Shown here: in pieces, positions 55,265 to 64,000 of the stretch
Numbering within the stretch: position 1 is the stretch's first letter
Layout: each line of letters opens with the position of its first letter
Source of the DNA: Pseudorhizobium tarimense
GTDB lineage: Bacteria > Pseudomonadota > Alphaproteobacteria > Rhizobiales > Rhizobiaceae
DNA length: 64,000 bases
Assembly (NCBI RefSeq): GCF_022968135.1
Contig: NZ_JALJRA010000003.1
Location: 230,946-294,945, forward strand
Direction: 5' to 3'
Program-made: the position numbers and the translations under genes
Notes under the pieces: model-generated
The model's input: only the letters and a program-made list of their open reading frames with translations
Told to the model about the DNA's origin: nothing
Databases searched by the model: none

Positions 55265-58081
55265 TTGACTGAGCAAAGCACTCCCGGCGGCGGAAAGCTG
55301 CCCCCAGGCATCGAACCCATTTCCATCATGGAGGAGATGCAGCGGTCCTATCTCGATTACGCGATGAGCGTGATCGTCAGCCGCGCGCTTCCAGACGTGC
55401 GCGACGGACTGAAGCCGGTGCATCGGCGAATTCTCTTCTCCATGAACGAGATGGGGATCGACTGGAACAAGAAGTACGTGAAGTCCGCCCGCGTCACCGG
55501 TGACGTGATGGGTAAATACCATCCGCACGGGGATGCGGCGATCTATGACGCGCTGGCGCGCATGGCACAAGATTGGTCCCTGCGTCTGCCGCTGATCGAC
55601 GGTCAGGGTAACTTCGGCTCAATCGACGGCGATCCGCCAGCGGCTCAGCGTTACACGGAATGCCGCCTGCAGAAGGTGGCGCATACGCTCCTCGACGATC
55701 TCGACAAGGAGACTGTGGACTTCCGCGACAACTACGACGGCACGCTGTCGGAGCCGGTTGTGGTGCCGGCCCGCTTCCCCAATCTGCTCGTCAACGGCGC
55801 GGGTGGCATCGCGGTCGGTATGGCCACCAACATCCCGCCGCACAACCTGACTGAAGTGATCGACGGCTGCATCGCGCTGATCGACAATCCGGCGATCGAA
55901 CTGCCGGAGCTGATGCAGATCATCCCGGGCCCGGACTTCCCGACTGGCGCGCTCATCCTCGGCAGGGCAGGGATCAAGTCGGCCTACGAAACCGGCCGCG
56001 GCTCCGTCATCATGCGGGGCAAGGCGCACATCGAGCCGATGCGCGGCGACCGCGAGCAGATCATCATCACCGAAGTCCCCTACCAGGTGAACAAGGCGAC
56101 GATGATCGAGAAGATGGCCGAACTCGTGCGCGACAAGCGAATCGAAGGTATCTCCGATCTGCGCGACGAATCCGACCGCCAAGGTTATCGCGTCGTCATC
56201 GAGCTTAAGCGCGACGCCAATGCCGAGGTCATCCTCAACCAGCTCTATCGCTACACGCCGCTGCAGACGTCCTTCGGCTGCAACATGGTGGCGCTCAACG
56301 GCGGCAAGCCGGAGCAGTTGACGCTGGTCGACATGCTGAAGGCTTTCGTGTCCTTCCGCGAGGAGGTCGTTAGCCGGCGTACGAAGTACCTTTTGCGCAA
56401 GGCTCGCGAGCGTGCGCACGTCCTGGTTGGCCTCGCCATTGCCGTTGCCAACATTGATGAGGTGATCAACCTGATCCGCCGTGCGCCCGATCCGGCGACC
56501 GCGCGCGAGCAGTTGATGACGCGCCGCTGGCCGGCACATGACGTCGATGCCCTGATCCGCCTGATCGACGATCCTCGCCACAAGATCAACGAGGATGGAA
56601 CCTATAACCTGTCCGAGGAACAGGCGCGCGCCATCCTGGAACTGCGTCTTGCCCGCCTCACGGCCCTCGGCCGCGACGAAATCGGTGACGAACTCAACAA
56701 GATCGGCGCCGAAATCACCGACTACCTCGACATCCTGTCTTCGCGCGTTCGGATCTACCAGATCGTCAAGGATGAGCTCGCTGCTGTTCGCAACGAGTTC
56801 GGCACGCCGCGCAGGACAGAGATCCTCGAAGGCGGTCCGGACATGGACGACGAGGATCTGATCGCGCGGGAAGACATGGTGGTAACTGTCTCCCACCTCG
56901 GCTACATCAAGCGCGTGCCGCTGACCACCTACCGTGCCCAGCGTCGCGGCGGCAAGGGTCGTTCCGGCATGGCGACGCGGGACGAGGATTTCGTCACGCG
57001 GCTGTTCGTTGCGAATACCCACACGCCGGTGCTGTTCTTCTCCTCGCGCGGCATCGTCTACAAGGAAAAGGTCTGGCGTCTGCCGATCGGTAGCCCGACC
57101 TCGCGCGGTAAGGCACTCATCAACATGCTGCCGCTGGAGCCCGGCGAACGCATCACGACGATCATGCCGCTGCCTGAAGACGAGAGCACTTGGGACAACC
57201 TCGACGTCATGTTCTCGACGACCCGGGGTACGGTACGACGCAACAAGCTGTCTGACTTCATCCAGGTCAACCGCAACGGCAAGATTGCAATGAAGCTGGA
57301 GGAGGAGGGCGATGAGATCCTCTCCGTCGAAACCTGTACCGATCGGGACGACGTGCTGCTGACGACCGCCCTCGGTCAGTGCATCCGCTTCCCAGTCGAC
57401 AGCGTCCGCGTCTTTGCCGGCCGCAACTCGATCGGCGTTCGCGGGATCACGCTGCAATCGGGCGACCGCATCATTTCGATGACGATCGTCGGACACGTAG
57501 ACGCGGAGCCGTGGGAGCGGGCAGCCTACCTCAAGCGTTCAGCGTCCGAGCGTCGCGCCATGGGTGTTGACGAAGAGGATATTGCGCTGGTCGGCGAAGA
57601 AGTCGAAGCCGAAGGGGAGCTGAGCGAGGAGCGTTATCAGGAGCTCAAGGCGCGGGAACAATTCGTGCTGACGGTCTCCGAACGCGGCTTCGGCAAGCGC
57701 TCGTCTTCCTATGACTTCCGTACGTCGGGCCGCGGCGGCAAGGGGATCCGCGCCACCGATACCTCGCGCACCAACGAGATCGGCCAGTTGGTTGCAGCCT
57801 TCCCTGTGGAGGATTCCAACCAGATCATGCTGGTCTCCAACGGCGGCGTTCTCATCCGTGTTCCGGTAGATGGTATCCGTATCGCCAGCCGCGCAACCAA
57901 GGGCGTCACGATCTTCTCGACCGCCAAGGACGAGCGCGTCGTCTCCGTCGAACGGATCAGTGAGCCGGAAGGTGAAGATGAGAACGGGACGGTCTTGCCG
58001 GAAGAGATCATCTCTGAGACAGGCGATCTTGGGGCCCCGGCGGAAGCCGAAGCCCCAGACGAAGCGCCCGACACGGAGTGA
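55265..58081 (+). CDS. gyrA: DNA gyrase subunit A
   Basis: A 938-residue gyrase A subunit. The breakage-reunion domain has catalytic Y130 in [10 protein letters not shown]; the C-terminal pinwheel carries the GyrA box QRRGGKG. The start appears to be TTG at 55265, because a stop lies three codons before it in frame and no earlier ATG exists; the ribosome site is poor. The quinolone-resistance region reads [15 protein letters not shown], so the position equal to E. coli Ser83 is A91 while Asp87 is kept (D95). A strong terminator follows. Confidence 0.97.
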   Translation: MTEQSTPGGGKLPPGIEPISIMEEMQRSYLDYAMSVIVSRALPDVRDGLKPVHRRILFSMNEMGIDWNKKYVKSARVTGDVMGKYHPHGDAAIYDALARMAQDWSLRLPLIDGQGNFGSIDGDPPAAQRYTECRLQKVAHTLLDDLDKETVDFRDNYDGTLSEPVVVPARFPNLLVNGAGGIAVGMATNIPPHNLTEVIDGCIALIDNPAIELPELMQIIPGPDFPTGALILGRAGIKSAYETGRGSVIMRGKAHIEPMRGDREQIIITEVPYQVNKATMIEKMAELVRDKRIEGISDLRDESDRQGYRVVIELKRDANAEVILNQLYRYTPLQTSFGCNMVALNGGKPEQLTLVDMLKAFVSFREEVVSRRTKYLLRKARERAHVLVGLAIAVANIDEVINLIRRAPDPATAREQLMTRRWPAHDVDALIRLIDDPRHKINEDGTYNLSEEQARAILELRLARLTALGRDEIGDELNKIGAEITDYLDILSSRVRIYQIVKDELAAVRNEFGTPRRTEILEGGPDMDDEDLIAREDMVVTVSHLGYIKRVPLTTYRAQRRGGKGRSGMATRDEDFVTRLFVANTHTPVLFFSSRGIVYKEKVWRLPIGSPTSRGKALINMLPLEPGERITTIMPLPEDESTWDNLDVMFSTTRGTVRRNKLSDFIQVNRNGKIAMKLEEEGDEILSVETCTDRDDVLLTTALGQCIRFPVDSVRVFAGRNSIGVRGITLQSGDRIISMTIVGHVDAEPWERAAYLKRSASERRAMGVDEEDIALVGEEVEAEGELSEERYQELKAREQFVLTVSERGFGKRSSSYDFRTSGRGGKGIRATDTSRTNEIGQLVAAFPVEDSNQIMLVSNGGVLIRVPVDGIRIASRATKGVTIFSTAKDERVVSVERISEPEGEDENGTVLPEEIISETGDLGAPAEAEAPDEAPDTE

Positions 58082-58105
58082 CGGGGAAAAAACCAAAACA
58101 AAAAA

Positions 58106-58129
58106 CCGGGCGCTTCGCCCGGCTTTTTT
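58106..58129 (+). terminator. Terminator after gyrA
   Basis: A perfect 7-bp stem (CCGGGCG / CGCCCGG) with a CTT loop, followed by C and six T residues, 24 bases after the gyrA stop. Confidence 0.9.
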
Positions 58130-58181
58130 GTGGCTGCGCGGAGGACGTGGTCGTCGGCGCACCCCGCTACTCTGTTGTTAA

Positions 58182-58316
58182 TTAGAAAGGGACGTGACGT
58201 TTTGCGAAGACCTTCATTTCCTCGCTTTCACGGCGAAGCTCGGCGATTGTCGAGGCCACCGATGCTACGAACATAATGCTGATCAAACTCGCCAATACCG
58301 TCAACGTCACGAACAT
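58182..58316 (-). CDS. 44-residue membrane peptide
   Basis: A 44-residue peptide with one N-terminal helix (VTLTVLASLISIMFVASVA) and a charged tail (ELRRESEEMKVFAKRHVPF). AGAGGCAGG stands before the ATG. It lies 25 bases downstream of a 51-residue membrane peptide gene on the same strand, behind an EcfG-type promoter, so both may be one small stress operon. Function unknown. Confidence 0.5.
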   Translation of the reverse strand: MFVTLTVLASLISIMFVASVASTIAELRRESEEMKVFAKRHVPF

Positions 58317-58341
58317 GTCCTGCCTCTTTCGTCAGTACCGC

Positions 58342-58497
58342 TCAGTAGAACGACAGGTCGTGGTAACGTCCCGTCATCTGCGGATAGTTTAACTCGGCCC
58401 ACTCCGACCGATCCTGATAAAGGGTCACTGTGGCCGTGAGCATCGCCGCTATCATTGCTGTCCAGACCATGTTGATCATGGAGATCTTGTCCAGCAT
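58342..58497 (-). CDS. 51-residue membrane peptide behind a stress promoter
   Basis: A 51-residue peptide opening MLDKISMINMVWTAMIAAML, with one helix at about 8-25 and a polar end that includes DRSEWAELNYP. The ATG at 58497 has AAGGAAG at a good distance; a longer frame to 58680 has none and would cross the promoter. An EcfG-type promoter lies 49 bases upstream. Function unknown. Confidence 0.6.
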   Translation of the reverse strand: MLDKISMINMVWTAMIAAMLTATVTLYQDRSEWAELNYPQMTGRYHDLSFY

Positions 58498-58545
58498 GAT
58501 CGGCTTCCTTCTCTCGATCATCTCAGTTGTCCTTCTTGCTGCCAG

Positions 58546-58570
58546 AACGCCGGTTTCGCAATCTGGTTCC
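58546..58570 (-). promoter_or_regulatory. EcfG/RpoE2-type stress promoter of two small membrane peptides
   Basis: Minus strand: GGAAC (58570-58566), 17 bases, GTT (58548-58546), with C before GTT, giving the full CGTT form. Predicted start near 58539; the ATG of the 51-residue gene follows at 58497. Confidence 0.7.
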
Positions 58571-58797
58571 AATTTGTCTGGAAAGCTGTCGGTGCGCCTT
58601 ATGCTTTTGCCCGTCTTAAGATCGGTCAGATGGGCTGCACTGCCTGCTTTCCGGCTCGGTCTCCCGCCCCGTGTCCGCATAAAATCACAGGCGCAATGAG
58701 CTGGTCTTGAACAGGCCGTTCATCTGCCGTTCATCTTCGCGATACTTGAAGTGAAACCCCGAGCATGACAAAACGCGGAAAAACCGGCGGGATCTTC

Positions 58798-59292
58798 ATG
58801 TCGATCGCTTTCTACCCGGGATCCTTCGATCCCCTGACCAACGGTCATCTCGACGTGCTGCTGCAAGCACTGCAGGTGGCGGAAAAGGTGGTGGTCGCCA
58901 TTGGTGTCCATCCAGGAAAGGTGCCGATGTTCACCTTCGAGGAGCGGGCGGACCTGATCCGAGAATCGCTGCTGGATGCACTGCCGGAAAAGAGGCGGGA
59001 TATCGAAGTGGTGTCCTTCGACAATCTTGTTGTCGATGCCGCGCGGGCCTACGGGGCGCGACTGCTGATCAGGGGCCTAAGGGACGGCACTGATCTCGAC
59101 TACGAGATGCAAATGGCCGGGATGAACCGCCAGATGGCGCCGGACATCCAGACCGTGTTTCTGCCCGCCGGGGTCGCGTCGCGGCCCATTACGGCCACAT
59201 TGGTTAGGCAGATCGCCGCAATGGGCGGCGATGTCGGCGCATTTGTGCCAGCACCCGTCCTCCTGGCCATGAAGAACAAGCTCAAACGCTGA
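58798..59292 (+). CDS. coaD: Phosphopantetheine adenylyltransferase (CoaD)
   Basis: A 164-residue enzyme that makes dephospho-CoA from 4'-phosphopantetheine and ATP. The nucleotidyltransferase motif is [15 protein letters not shown] near the start, and [20 protein letters not shown] follows in the middle; both are typical. The start at 58798 gives the normal length. An ATG at 58765 would add 11 residues unlike the family. A periplasmic cyclophilin gene follows after 19 bases. Confidence 0.95.
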   Translation: MSIAFYPGSFDPLTNGHLDVLLQALQVAEKVVVAIGVHPGKVPMFTFEERADLIRESLLDALPEKRRDIEVVSFDNLVVDAARAYGARLLIRGLRDGTDLDYEMQMAGMNRQMAPDIQTVFLPAGVASRPITATLVRQIAAMGGDVGAFVPAPVLLAMKNKLKR

Positions 59293-59311
59293 CTTCCCAT
59301 ATGGAGATCCT

Positions 59312-59884
59312 ATGAACCCGATCCGTTTCGCCGTCGCAGGCGCTCTCGCACTCGCATCTCTGGCGTTCCCGGCACTCGCAGCCGAAGACGACTTTCTCAC
59401 GATCCAGTTGAAGGATGGCCCGGTGGTCCTTGAACTGCTGCCGGAGGTGGCACCTAAGCACGTGGCGCAGATCAAGAAGCTGGCCGCCGAGGGTGAATAC
59501 GACAATGTTGCCTTCCACCGTGTGATCGAAGGCTTCATGGCACAAACGGGCGACGTTGAATTCGGCGACATGGAAGAGGGCTTCGACCCAAACCGTGCCG
59601 GCACGGGCGGATCCGAGCTGCCTGATCTCCCTGCAGAATTCTCCGACCTCCCGTTCGAACGCGGCACGGTCGGCATGGCACGCTCGCAGGATCCGGACTC
59701 GGCCAATTCGCAGTTCTTCATCATGTTTGACGAAGGATCCTTCCTGAACGGCCAGTATACGGTTGTCGGCAAGGTTGTTTCCGGTATGGAAAACGTCGAC
59801 AAGATCAAGCGCGGTGAAGGTGGAAACGGCGAAGTTGCCGATCCCGACCGCATGATCGAGGTCACCGTCGGGAAACCGAACTAA
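59312..59884 (+). CDS. Periplasmic cyclophilin-type peptidyl-prolyl isomerase
   Basis: A 190-residue cyclophilin with a signal peptide (FAVAGALALASLAFPALA, cut near residue 24). The catalytic-fold motifs FHRVIEGFMAQTGD and ARSQDPDSANSQFFIMF are intact. It likely assists folding of envelope proteins. It follows coaD by 19 bases and is followed by a cytosolic relative after 39 bases; the two share most motifs, so they arose by duplication with different destinations. Confidence 0.92.
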   Translation: MNPIRFAVAGALALASLAFPALAAEDDFLTIQLKDGPVVLELLPEVAPKHVAQIKKLAAEGEYDNVAFHRVIEGFMAQTGDVEFGDMEEGFDPNRAGTGGSELPDLPAEFSDLPFERGTVGMARSQDPDSANSQFFIMFDEGSFLNGQYTVVGKVVSGMENVDKIKRGEGGNGEVADPDRMIEVTVGKPN

Positions 59885-59923
59885 TAAAGGCGCCTGGCGT
59901 CGGATAAGAAAAAGGAGAAGGCC

Positions 59924-60439
59924 ATGGCCGAGATCAAGGATCCGGAAAACACCCTCATCATGGAAACCACCAAGGGCAAGGTCGTCATCGCCCTAATGCC
60001 GGACCTCGCGCCGGGCCACGTGGCCCGTATTAAGGAACTGGCTCGCGAACACGCCTATGACGGCGTTGTCTTCCACCGCGTCATTGCCGACTTCATGGCG
60101 CAGACCGGCGACGTTCAGTTCGGCAAGAAGGGCGGCGAGAACTTCAACCCGTCCCGCGCTGGCATGGGCGGCTCCGACAAGCCGGATCTGAAGGCTGAGT
60201 TTTCTTCGGTCCCGCACGTCCGCGGTACGTGCTCGATGGCGCGCTCGCAGAACCCGAACTCAGCCAATTCGCAGTTCTTCATCTGCTTCACCGATGCACC
60301 GTGGCTGAACAAGCAGTACACGGTCTGGGGCCAGGTCATCGAAGGCATGGACAACATCGACCAGATCAAGAAGGGCGAGCCCGTCCAGGATCCCGACTCG
60401 ATCGTCTCCATCAAGGTTGCTGCCGACATCGCGGCCTGA
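59924..60439 (+). CDS. Cytosolic cyclophilin-type peptidyl-prolyl isomerase
   Basis: A 171-residue cyclophilin without a signal peptide. Motifs FHRVIADFMAQTGDVQFG and ARSQNPNSANSQFFICF match PpiB-type proteins. AAAGGAGAAGG lies before the ATG. Its sequence parallels that of the preceding periplasmic copy. A terminator follows within 25 bases of the stop. Confidence 0.93.
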   Translation: MAEIKDPENTLIMETTKGKVVIALMPDLAPGHVARIKELAREHAYDGVVFHRVIADFMAQTGDVQFGKKGGENFNPSRAGMGGSDKPDLKAEFSSVPHVRGTCSMARSQNPNSANSQFFICFTDAPWLNKQYTVWGQVIEGMDNIDQIKKGEPVQDPDSIVSIKVAADIAA

Positions 60440-60462
60440 CCGCTGCGCAACGAAACTGCGAG

Positions 60463-60489
60463 GCGCCTCGGTCATGCCGGGGCGCTTTT
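60463..60489 (+). terminator. Terminator after the cyclophilin genes
   Basis: A 9-bp stem with one T-G pair (GCGCCTCGG / CCGGGGCGC) and a TCATG loop, followed by TTTTCT. It separates coaD-cyclophilins from queA-tgt. Confidence 0.85.
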
Positions 60490-60555
60490 CTGTTGTGCCG
60501 TCTCCCACTATCTGCGAAGGCCTAACCCGATAGCCAAACTGATCTCGATAGCCCA

Positions 60556-61641
60556 ATGCGCGTAGACCTCTTCGACTTCCACCTGCCTGACGAAAACATC
60601 GCGCTGCGCCCAGCGAACCCGCGTGATAGCGCCAAGATGCTTATCGTACGTCCCGGGCATCAGCCGGTCCTGGCGGATCGCAGCGTCCGCGATCTGCCCG
60701 ACATGCTCCGGCCGGGCGACGCGCTCGTCTTTAACGACACGCGCGTGATACCGGCGCAACTTGAAGGGCGGCGGGTGCGGGAAGGGGGTGCCGAGCTTCC
60801 GGTCTCCGCCACGCTGCACATGCGTGTGGGTCCGGAACGGTGGAAAGCCTTCGCAAGGCCGGGCAAGCGCATCAAGGTCGGTGATCGCATCCTCTTCGGT
60901 CACGGCTGCGATGCGTGCCTCCTGGGGACACTGAACGCGACCGTCGAGTCCAAAGGGGAGGGCGGCGAGATCACTCTCCTGTTCGACCTCGCCGGACCGG
61001 CGCTGGATGAGGCCATCATGACGGTGGGCCACATCCCGCTGCCGCCATATATCGCCGACAAGCGGCCGGAAGACGAGCGCGACCGGCAGGACTACCAGAC
61101 GATCTACGCGCGGGAAGAGGGCGCAGTTGCGGCCCCCACCGCCGGGCTGCACTTTACGCCGGAGCTTTTTGTCGCATTGGAGGCGGCAGGCGTTGAACGG
61201 CATTTCGTCACGCTGCACGTCGGCGCGGGTACCTTCCTTCCGGTGAAGGCCGAAGACACCGTCGAGCACAAGATGCATTCCGAGATCGGATATGTTGGTC
61301 CTGAGACGGCGGACGCGCTGAATGCAGTACGGGCGAGAGGTGGGCGGATCGTCTCCGTCGGAACGACCTCACTGCGGCTACTAGAGAGTGCTGCAGCCGA
61401 GGACGGAAAGATCCAGCCGTGGAGCGGTGCCACCGACATCTTCATTACGCCCGGCTACCCCTTTAAAGCCGTCGATATGCTGATGACCAACTTCCATCTG
61501 CCTAAATCGACGCTGTTCATGCTTGTCTCCGCCTTCAGCGGTCTGGAGACGATGCGAAGCGCCTATGACCATGCGATAAGCACCGGCTATCGCTTCTATT
61601 CCTACGGCGATTCCAGCCTCCTCTTCCGGAAACCAGAATGA
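60556..61641 (+). CDS. queA: QueA, S-adenosylmethionine:tRNA ribosyltransferase-isomerase
   Basis: A 361-residue enzyme that turns the preQ1 base in tRNA into epoxyqueuosine using SAM. Family marks are [14 protein letters not shown] near the start, [31 protein letters not shown] and [12 protein letters not shown]. It overlaps tgt by four bases (ATGA), so two consecutive steps of queuosine synthesis are coupled. Its own promoter lies between 60490 and 60555, where I see no clear boxes. Confidence 0.96.
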   Translation: MRVDLFDFHLPDENIALRPANPRDSAKMLIVRPGHQPVLADRSVRDLPDMLRPGDALVFNDTRVIPAQLEGRRVREGGAELPVSATLHMRVGPERWKAFARPGKRIKVGDRILFGHGCDACLLGTLNATVESKGEGGEITLLFDLAGPALDEAIMTVGHIPLPPYIADKRPEDERDRQDYQTIYAREEGAVAAPTAGLHFTPELFVALEAAGVERHFVTLHVGAGTFLPVKAEDTVEHKMHSEIGYVGPETADALNAVRARGGRIVSVGTTSLRLLESAAAEDGKIQPWSGATDIFITPGYPFKAVDMLMTNFHLPKSTLFMLVSAFSGLETMRSAYDHAISTGYRFYSYGDSSLLFRKPE

Positions 61642-62768
61642 CAGAGACGTTCCAGTTCAGCCTCAAGGGCACCGACGGCGGCGCGCGCCTGGGCGAGGTT
61701 ACCATGCCACGGGGCACAATCCGAACACCGGCCTTCATGCCGGTGGGCACGGTCGGCACCGTCAAGGCCATGTATCTCGACCAGGTAGGCGAAACGGGCG
61801 CTGACATCATTCTCGGCAACACCTATCACCTGATGCTGCGGCCAGGCGCGGAGCGCGTCGCCAGGCTCGGGGGCCTGCACAAGCTGATCCGATGGGAGCA
61901 CCCCATCCTGACCGATTCCGGTGGCTTCCAGGTGATGTCGCTTTCCGGGCTGCGCAAGCTCGATGAAAAGGGCGTGACCTTTAAGAGCCATATCGACGGC
62001 TCATTGCATCACATGTCGCCCGAGCGCTCGATCGAGATCCAGGGGCTGCTCGGCTCGGACATCCAGATGCAGCTCGACGAATGCGTCGCACTGCCGGCAG
62101 AACCCAAGGAAATCGAGCGGGCGATGGAGCTCTCGCTGCGCTGGGCGGAGCGCTGCCGCGTCGCCTTCGGCGATCAGCCCGGCAAGGCGATGTTCGGCAT
62201 CGTCCAGGGCGGTGACCAGCCGGATCTTCGTGTGCGCTCTGCGGAAGGTCTGAGGCAGCTCGACCTCAAGGGATATGCGATTGGCGGTCTCGCCGTCGGC
62301 GAACCTCAGGACGTAATGCTGCGAATGCTGGAGACGACGCTGCCGGTGCTGCCGAACGACAAGCCGCGCTACCTGATGGGTGTCGGCACGCCGGACGACA
62401 TTCTGAAATCCGTCGCGCGCGGGATCGACATGTTCGACTGCGTCATGCCGACCCGATCCGGCCGGCACGGGCTAGCCTTCACTCGACGGGGACGGATCAA
62501 CATCCGCAACGCCCGTCATGCGGAAGACATGCGTCCGCTCGACGAGGAATCGACTTGCCCGGCAGCACGCGACTATTCCCGTGCCTACCTGCATCACCTG
62601 GTGCGCTCAGATGAGGCGCTGGGTGGCATGCTGCTCTCCTGGAACAACCTTTCCTACTACCAGGACCTGATGAAGGGAATCCGGGCGGCCATCGCTGAGA
62701 GGCGCTTCGCTGACTTTTACGCCAAGACCCAGGAGGAATGGGCGAAAGGCGATCTGGAACCGGTCTGA
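61638..62768 (+). CDS. tgt: tRNA-guanine transglycosylase with an altered zinc site
   Basis: A 376-residue Tgt, which swaps guanine 34 of GUN tRNAs for preQ1. Catalytic parts are intact: D93 in [10 protein letters not shown] and the nucleophile aspartate in [19 protein letters not shown]. The C-terminal zinc site is not: where other bacterial enzymes have C-x-C-x2-C, this one has S305, C307 and A310, and the fourth ligand histidine is N336 (SWNNLSYYQ). Only one of four ligands remains. The flanking sequence [11 protein letters not shown] is conserved, so the protein is not otherwise degenerate. It is translationally coupled to queA. Confidence 0.94.
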   Translation: MTETFQFSLKGTDGGARLGEVTMPRGTIRTPAFMPVGTVGTVKAMYLDQVGETGADIILGNTYHLMLRPGAERVARLGGLHKLIRWEHPILTDSGGFQVMSLSGLRKLDEKGVTFKSHIDGSLHHMSPERSIEIQGLLGSDIQMQLDECVALPAEPKEIERAMELSLRWAERCRVAFGDQPGKAMFGIVQGGDQPDLRVRSAEGLRQLDLKGYAIGGLAVGEPQDVMLRMLETTLPVLPNDKPRYLMGVGTPDDILKSVARGIDMFDCVMPTRSGRHGLAFTRRGRINIRNARHAEDMRPLDEESTCPAARDYSRAYLHHLVRSDEALGGMLLSWNNLSYYQDLMKGIRAAIAERRFADFYAKTQEEWAKGDLEPV

Positions 62769-62788
62769 CGGGCAGGGGGCTGCGTCTT

Positions 62789-63211
62789 CTAGATCCCTTC
62801 GCTGGTGGTGTTGCGCTTCATGCGCACGCCGTTGACCTTATAGGATCCGTCATCCATCAACCGCATCTCGTACACGGCCGTCCAATCTTGGCCCTCCTCG
62901 CCGCTGATCAGAACCTCCTGCAGGACAAGCTCTCCGCCACCTACCAGCTTGGAGCGCCCGAAGGCGTAGTTTCCCAGCTTGTAGACGGGAGGATAGTTCT
63001 TGCGCACCATGTCGAGGAACTGCGTCTCACTGCGATAAATGCTGCGGATGTTAGGAGATGCGAAAGAGTAGGCAGTTTCTGCATCATCCGATGCGAAAGC
63101 GCTGAGTTGGTTTGCGATCACAGCCTGGGCTTCACGGACGGGATCCTCGGCGCGCGATACCCCAGAGAACAGGAGCATGCTCAGCAGCAGGCAGGCGAAT
63201 CGAAAGAACAT
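62789..63211 (-). CDS. DUF4864-family secreted protein
   Basis: A 140-residue protein with a signal peptide (CLLLSMLLFSGVSRA, cut near 21). The mature part follows the DUF4864 pattern: QAVIANQLSAFASDDAETAY, FLDMVRKNYPPVY and a C-terminal WTAVYEMRLMDDGSYKVNG. The fold resembles a SnoaL/NTF2-like cone. It ends 20 bases from the tgt stop in convergent arrangement. Role unknown. Confidence 0.8.
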   Translation of the reverse strand: MFFRFACLLLSMLLFSGVSRAEDPVREAQAVIANQLSAFASDDAETAYSFASPNIRSIYRSETQFLDMVRKNYPPVYKLGNYAFGRSKLVGGGELVLQEVLISGEEGQDWTAVYEMRLMDDGSYKVNGVRMKRNTTSEGI

Positions 63212-63300
63212 CGGCTATCTCCTCTGGCTCAATGAATAGAGCTAGCGCGTTTTGCGAAAGGGAGGAAATCACACCTTCCGATGTCCGGGCGGAGTGGCGG

Positions 63301-63876
63301 ATGCACGAAGACGGCGAAGACAGTGCTGATGGCGCGAATATGGATTTGGAGCCAACGCCTCGGATGCTGGCCTGGGCGAAGAATTCTGCCGCCTACCGGC
63401 TTTCTCGTCGGATGATGACGGAGCATGAGCTGGCGGATACGATCCGGCGCAAGGCGAAGCAGAAGTTCGAGGACATCAGCCAGGCACAGATGGACGTTCT
63501 GGCCCAGACAGCGGTCGATTTCGGCCATCGCGCCGGCGCGCTGGACGACCAGTCTTACGCCGAAGTCAAAGTCCGTTCTGGTATCCGCGTCGGAAAGTCG
63601 AAGCGGCTGATTGCGCGCAAGCTCAAGGAGAAAGGTGTGCCGGCCCAAACCGCGACAGAGGCGCTCCAGGAAGCGGACGACCACATCGCCGCTATCGCAT
63701 TTGCCCGCAAGCGCGCCTTCGGCCCATATCGACGTGCACCGTTGAACGAGAAGCGCCTGTCAAAGGAGATGTCTGCCTTCGCGCGCAATGGCTTCAGCTT
63801 GGAGCTGGCAAAGAAGGTGATCGACACGGACGTGGACGATGCCGACGAGGCGCTTTCGCAGCGGCCGCTCAGTTGA
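63301..63876 (+). CDS. recX: RecX family regulator of RecA
   Basis: A protein of about 191 residues with the RecX three-helix repeats: AKNSAAYRLSRRMMTEHELADTIRR opens the first, and KSKRLIARKLKEKGVPAQTA the second. RecX limits RecA filament growth. The start is uncertain: ATG at 63301 has GGAGTGGCGG before it and is chosen; ATG 63232 or 63340 are possible. recA is not in the window. It is divergent from the DUF4864 gene. Confidence 0.78.
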   Translation: MHEDGEDSADGANMDLEPTPRMLAWAKNSAAYRLSRRMMTEHELADTIRRKAKQKFEDISQAQMDVLAQTAVDFGHRAGALDDQSYAEVKVRSGIRVGKSKRLIARKLKEKGVPAQTATEALQEADDHIAAIAFARKRAFGPYRRAPLNEKRLSKEMSAFARNGFSLELAKKVIDTDVDDADEALSQRPLS

Positions 63877-64000
63877 ACGGCGGGAGCGGGAATGGGCCGA
63901 CCGCATAAACATGGCGGTGTCAAAGCCGGTTATAGACGCGTGCCCACTAGCCAGTTAGAAACGCGACACTGGCGCTGTCGATCAGCCCCGATCTGAGCGG

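Noticed and set aside
55619..57496. A 625-codon minus-strand frame opposite gyrA
   Set aside because: Mirror of the gyrA codon pattern; no domain or start signal.
63893..63997. A 34-codon frame starting at the last ATG of the window
   Set aside because: No ribosome site beyond a GGAG-like run, no family pattern, and too close to the window edge to judge.

Overview
The window reads as a chromosomal segment of a Rhizobiaceae-type alphaproteobacterium (Sinorhizobium/Rhizobium/Agrobacterium relatives). The reasons are high GC, a phosphatidylcholine synthase of the rhizobial type, the order glmU-glmS-DUF502 / recG / sdhE-mfd, a glnB-glnA pair behind a sigma-54 promoter, an alphaproteobacterial SOS box between uvrA and ssb, an IalB-family protein, and GGAAC-N17-GTT promoters of the general-stress sigma factor (EcfG/RpoE2) type. 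Species cannot be fixed from the sequence alone.

Layout. 1-3.3 kb: end of a SUF iron-sulfur assembly operon (sufD cut by the window edge, sufS, sufT, sufA) closed by a terminator. 3.3-6.0 kb: a MacB-like ABC exporter whose adaptor gene is truncated and frameshifted. 6.0-7.4 kb: small genes, two with EcfG-type promoters, and a broken BON-domain gene. 7.4-19.3 kb: a divergent sugar/polysaccharide locus with two oxidoreductases on the minus strand. On the plus strand lies a tightly overlapping run of epimerase, glycosidase-epimerase fusion, GT4, three CgeB-like glycosyltransferases, UDP-glucuronate decarboxylase and methyltransferase. Each arm starts at its own EcfG-type promoter. 19.4-21.1 kb: a small haem-copper-oxidase-like membrane protein, four very small genes, a 13-bp inverted repeat and tRNA-Lys. 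21.3-25.2 kb: ccdA, an AEC transporter, a UbiH-type hydroxylase and pcs. 25.3-30.0 kb: a complete BMP-type nucleoside ABC importer.

30.1-44.7 kb: glmU, glmS, DUF502, recG, sdhE, mfd, a DMT transporter, a FrnE-like DsbA protein, a YejA-like binding protein and an IalB-family protein. 44.7-53.4 kb: hspQ, glnA, glnB, the bifunctional NAD(P)HX repair enzyme, DUF72, uvrA and ssb. 53.5-64 kb: a secreted nucleosidase pseudogene, marC, gyrA, two small stress-type membrane peptides, coaD, two cyclophilins, queA, tgt, a DUF4864 protein and recX.

Most of the window is conserved housekeeping sequence. The most unusual part is the 7.4-19.3 kb locus. Its gene content predicts UDP-xylose supply and assembly of a methylated glycan or glycoconjugate, and its promoters predict control by the general stress response. 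Matching promoters in front of three other small genes or gene pairs (6.4, 7.3 and 58.5 kb) suggest a scattered stress regulon. Three pseudogenes show gene decay around these accessory segments. All functional statements rest on reading motifs by eye; no database search was made.
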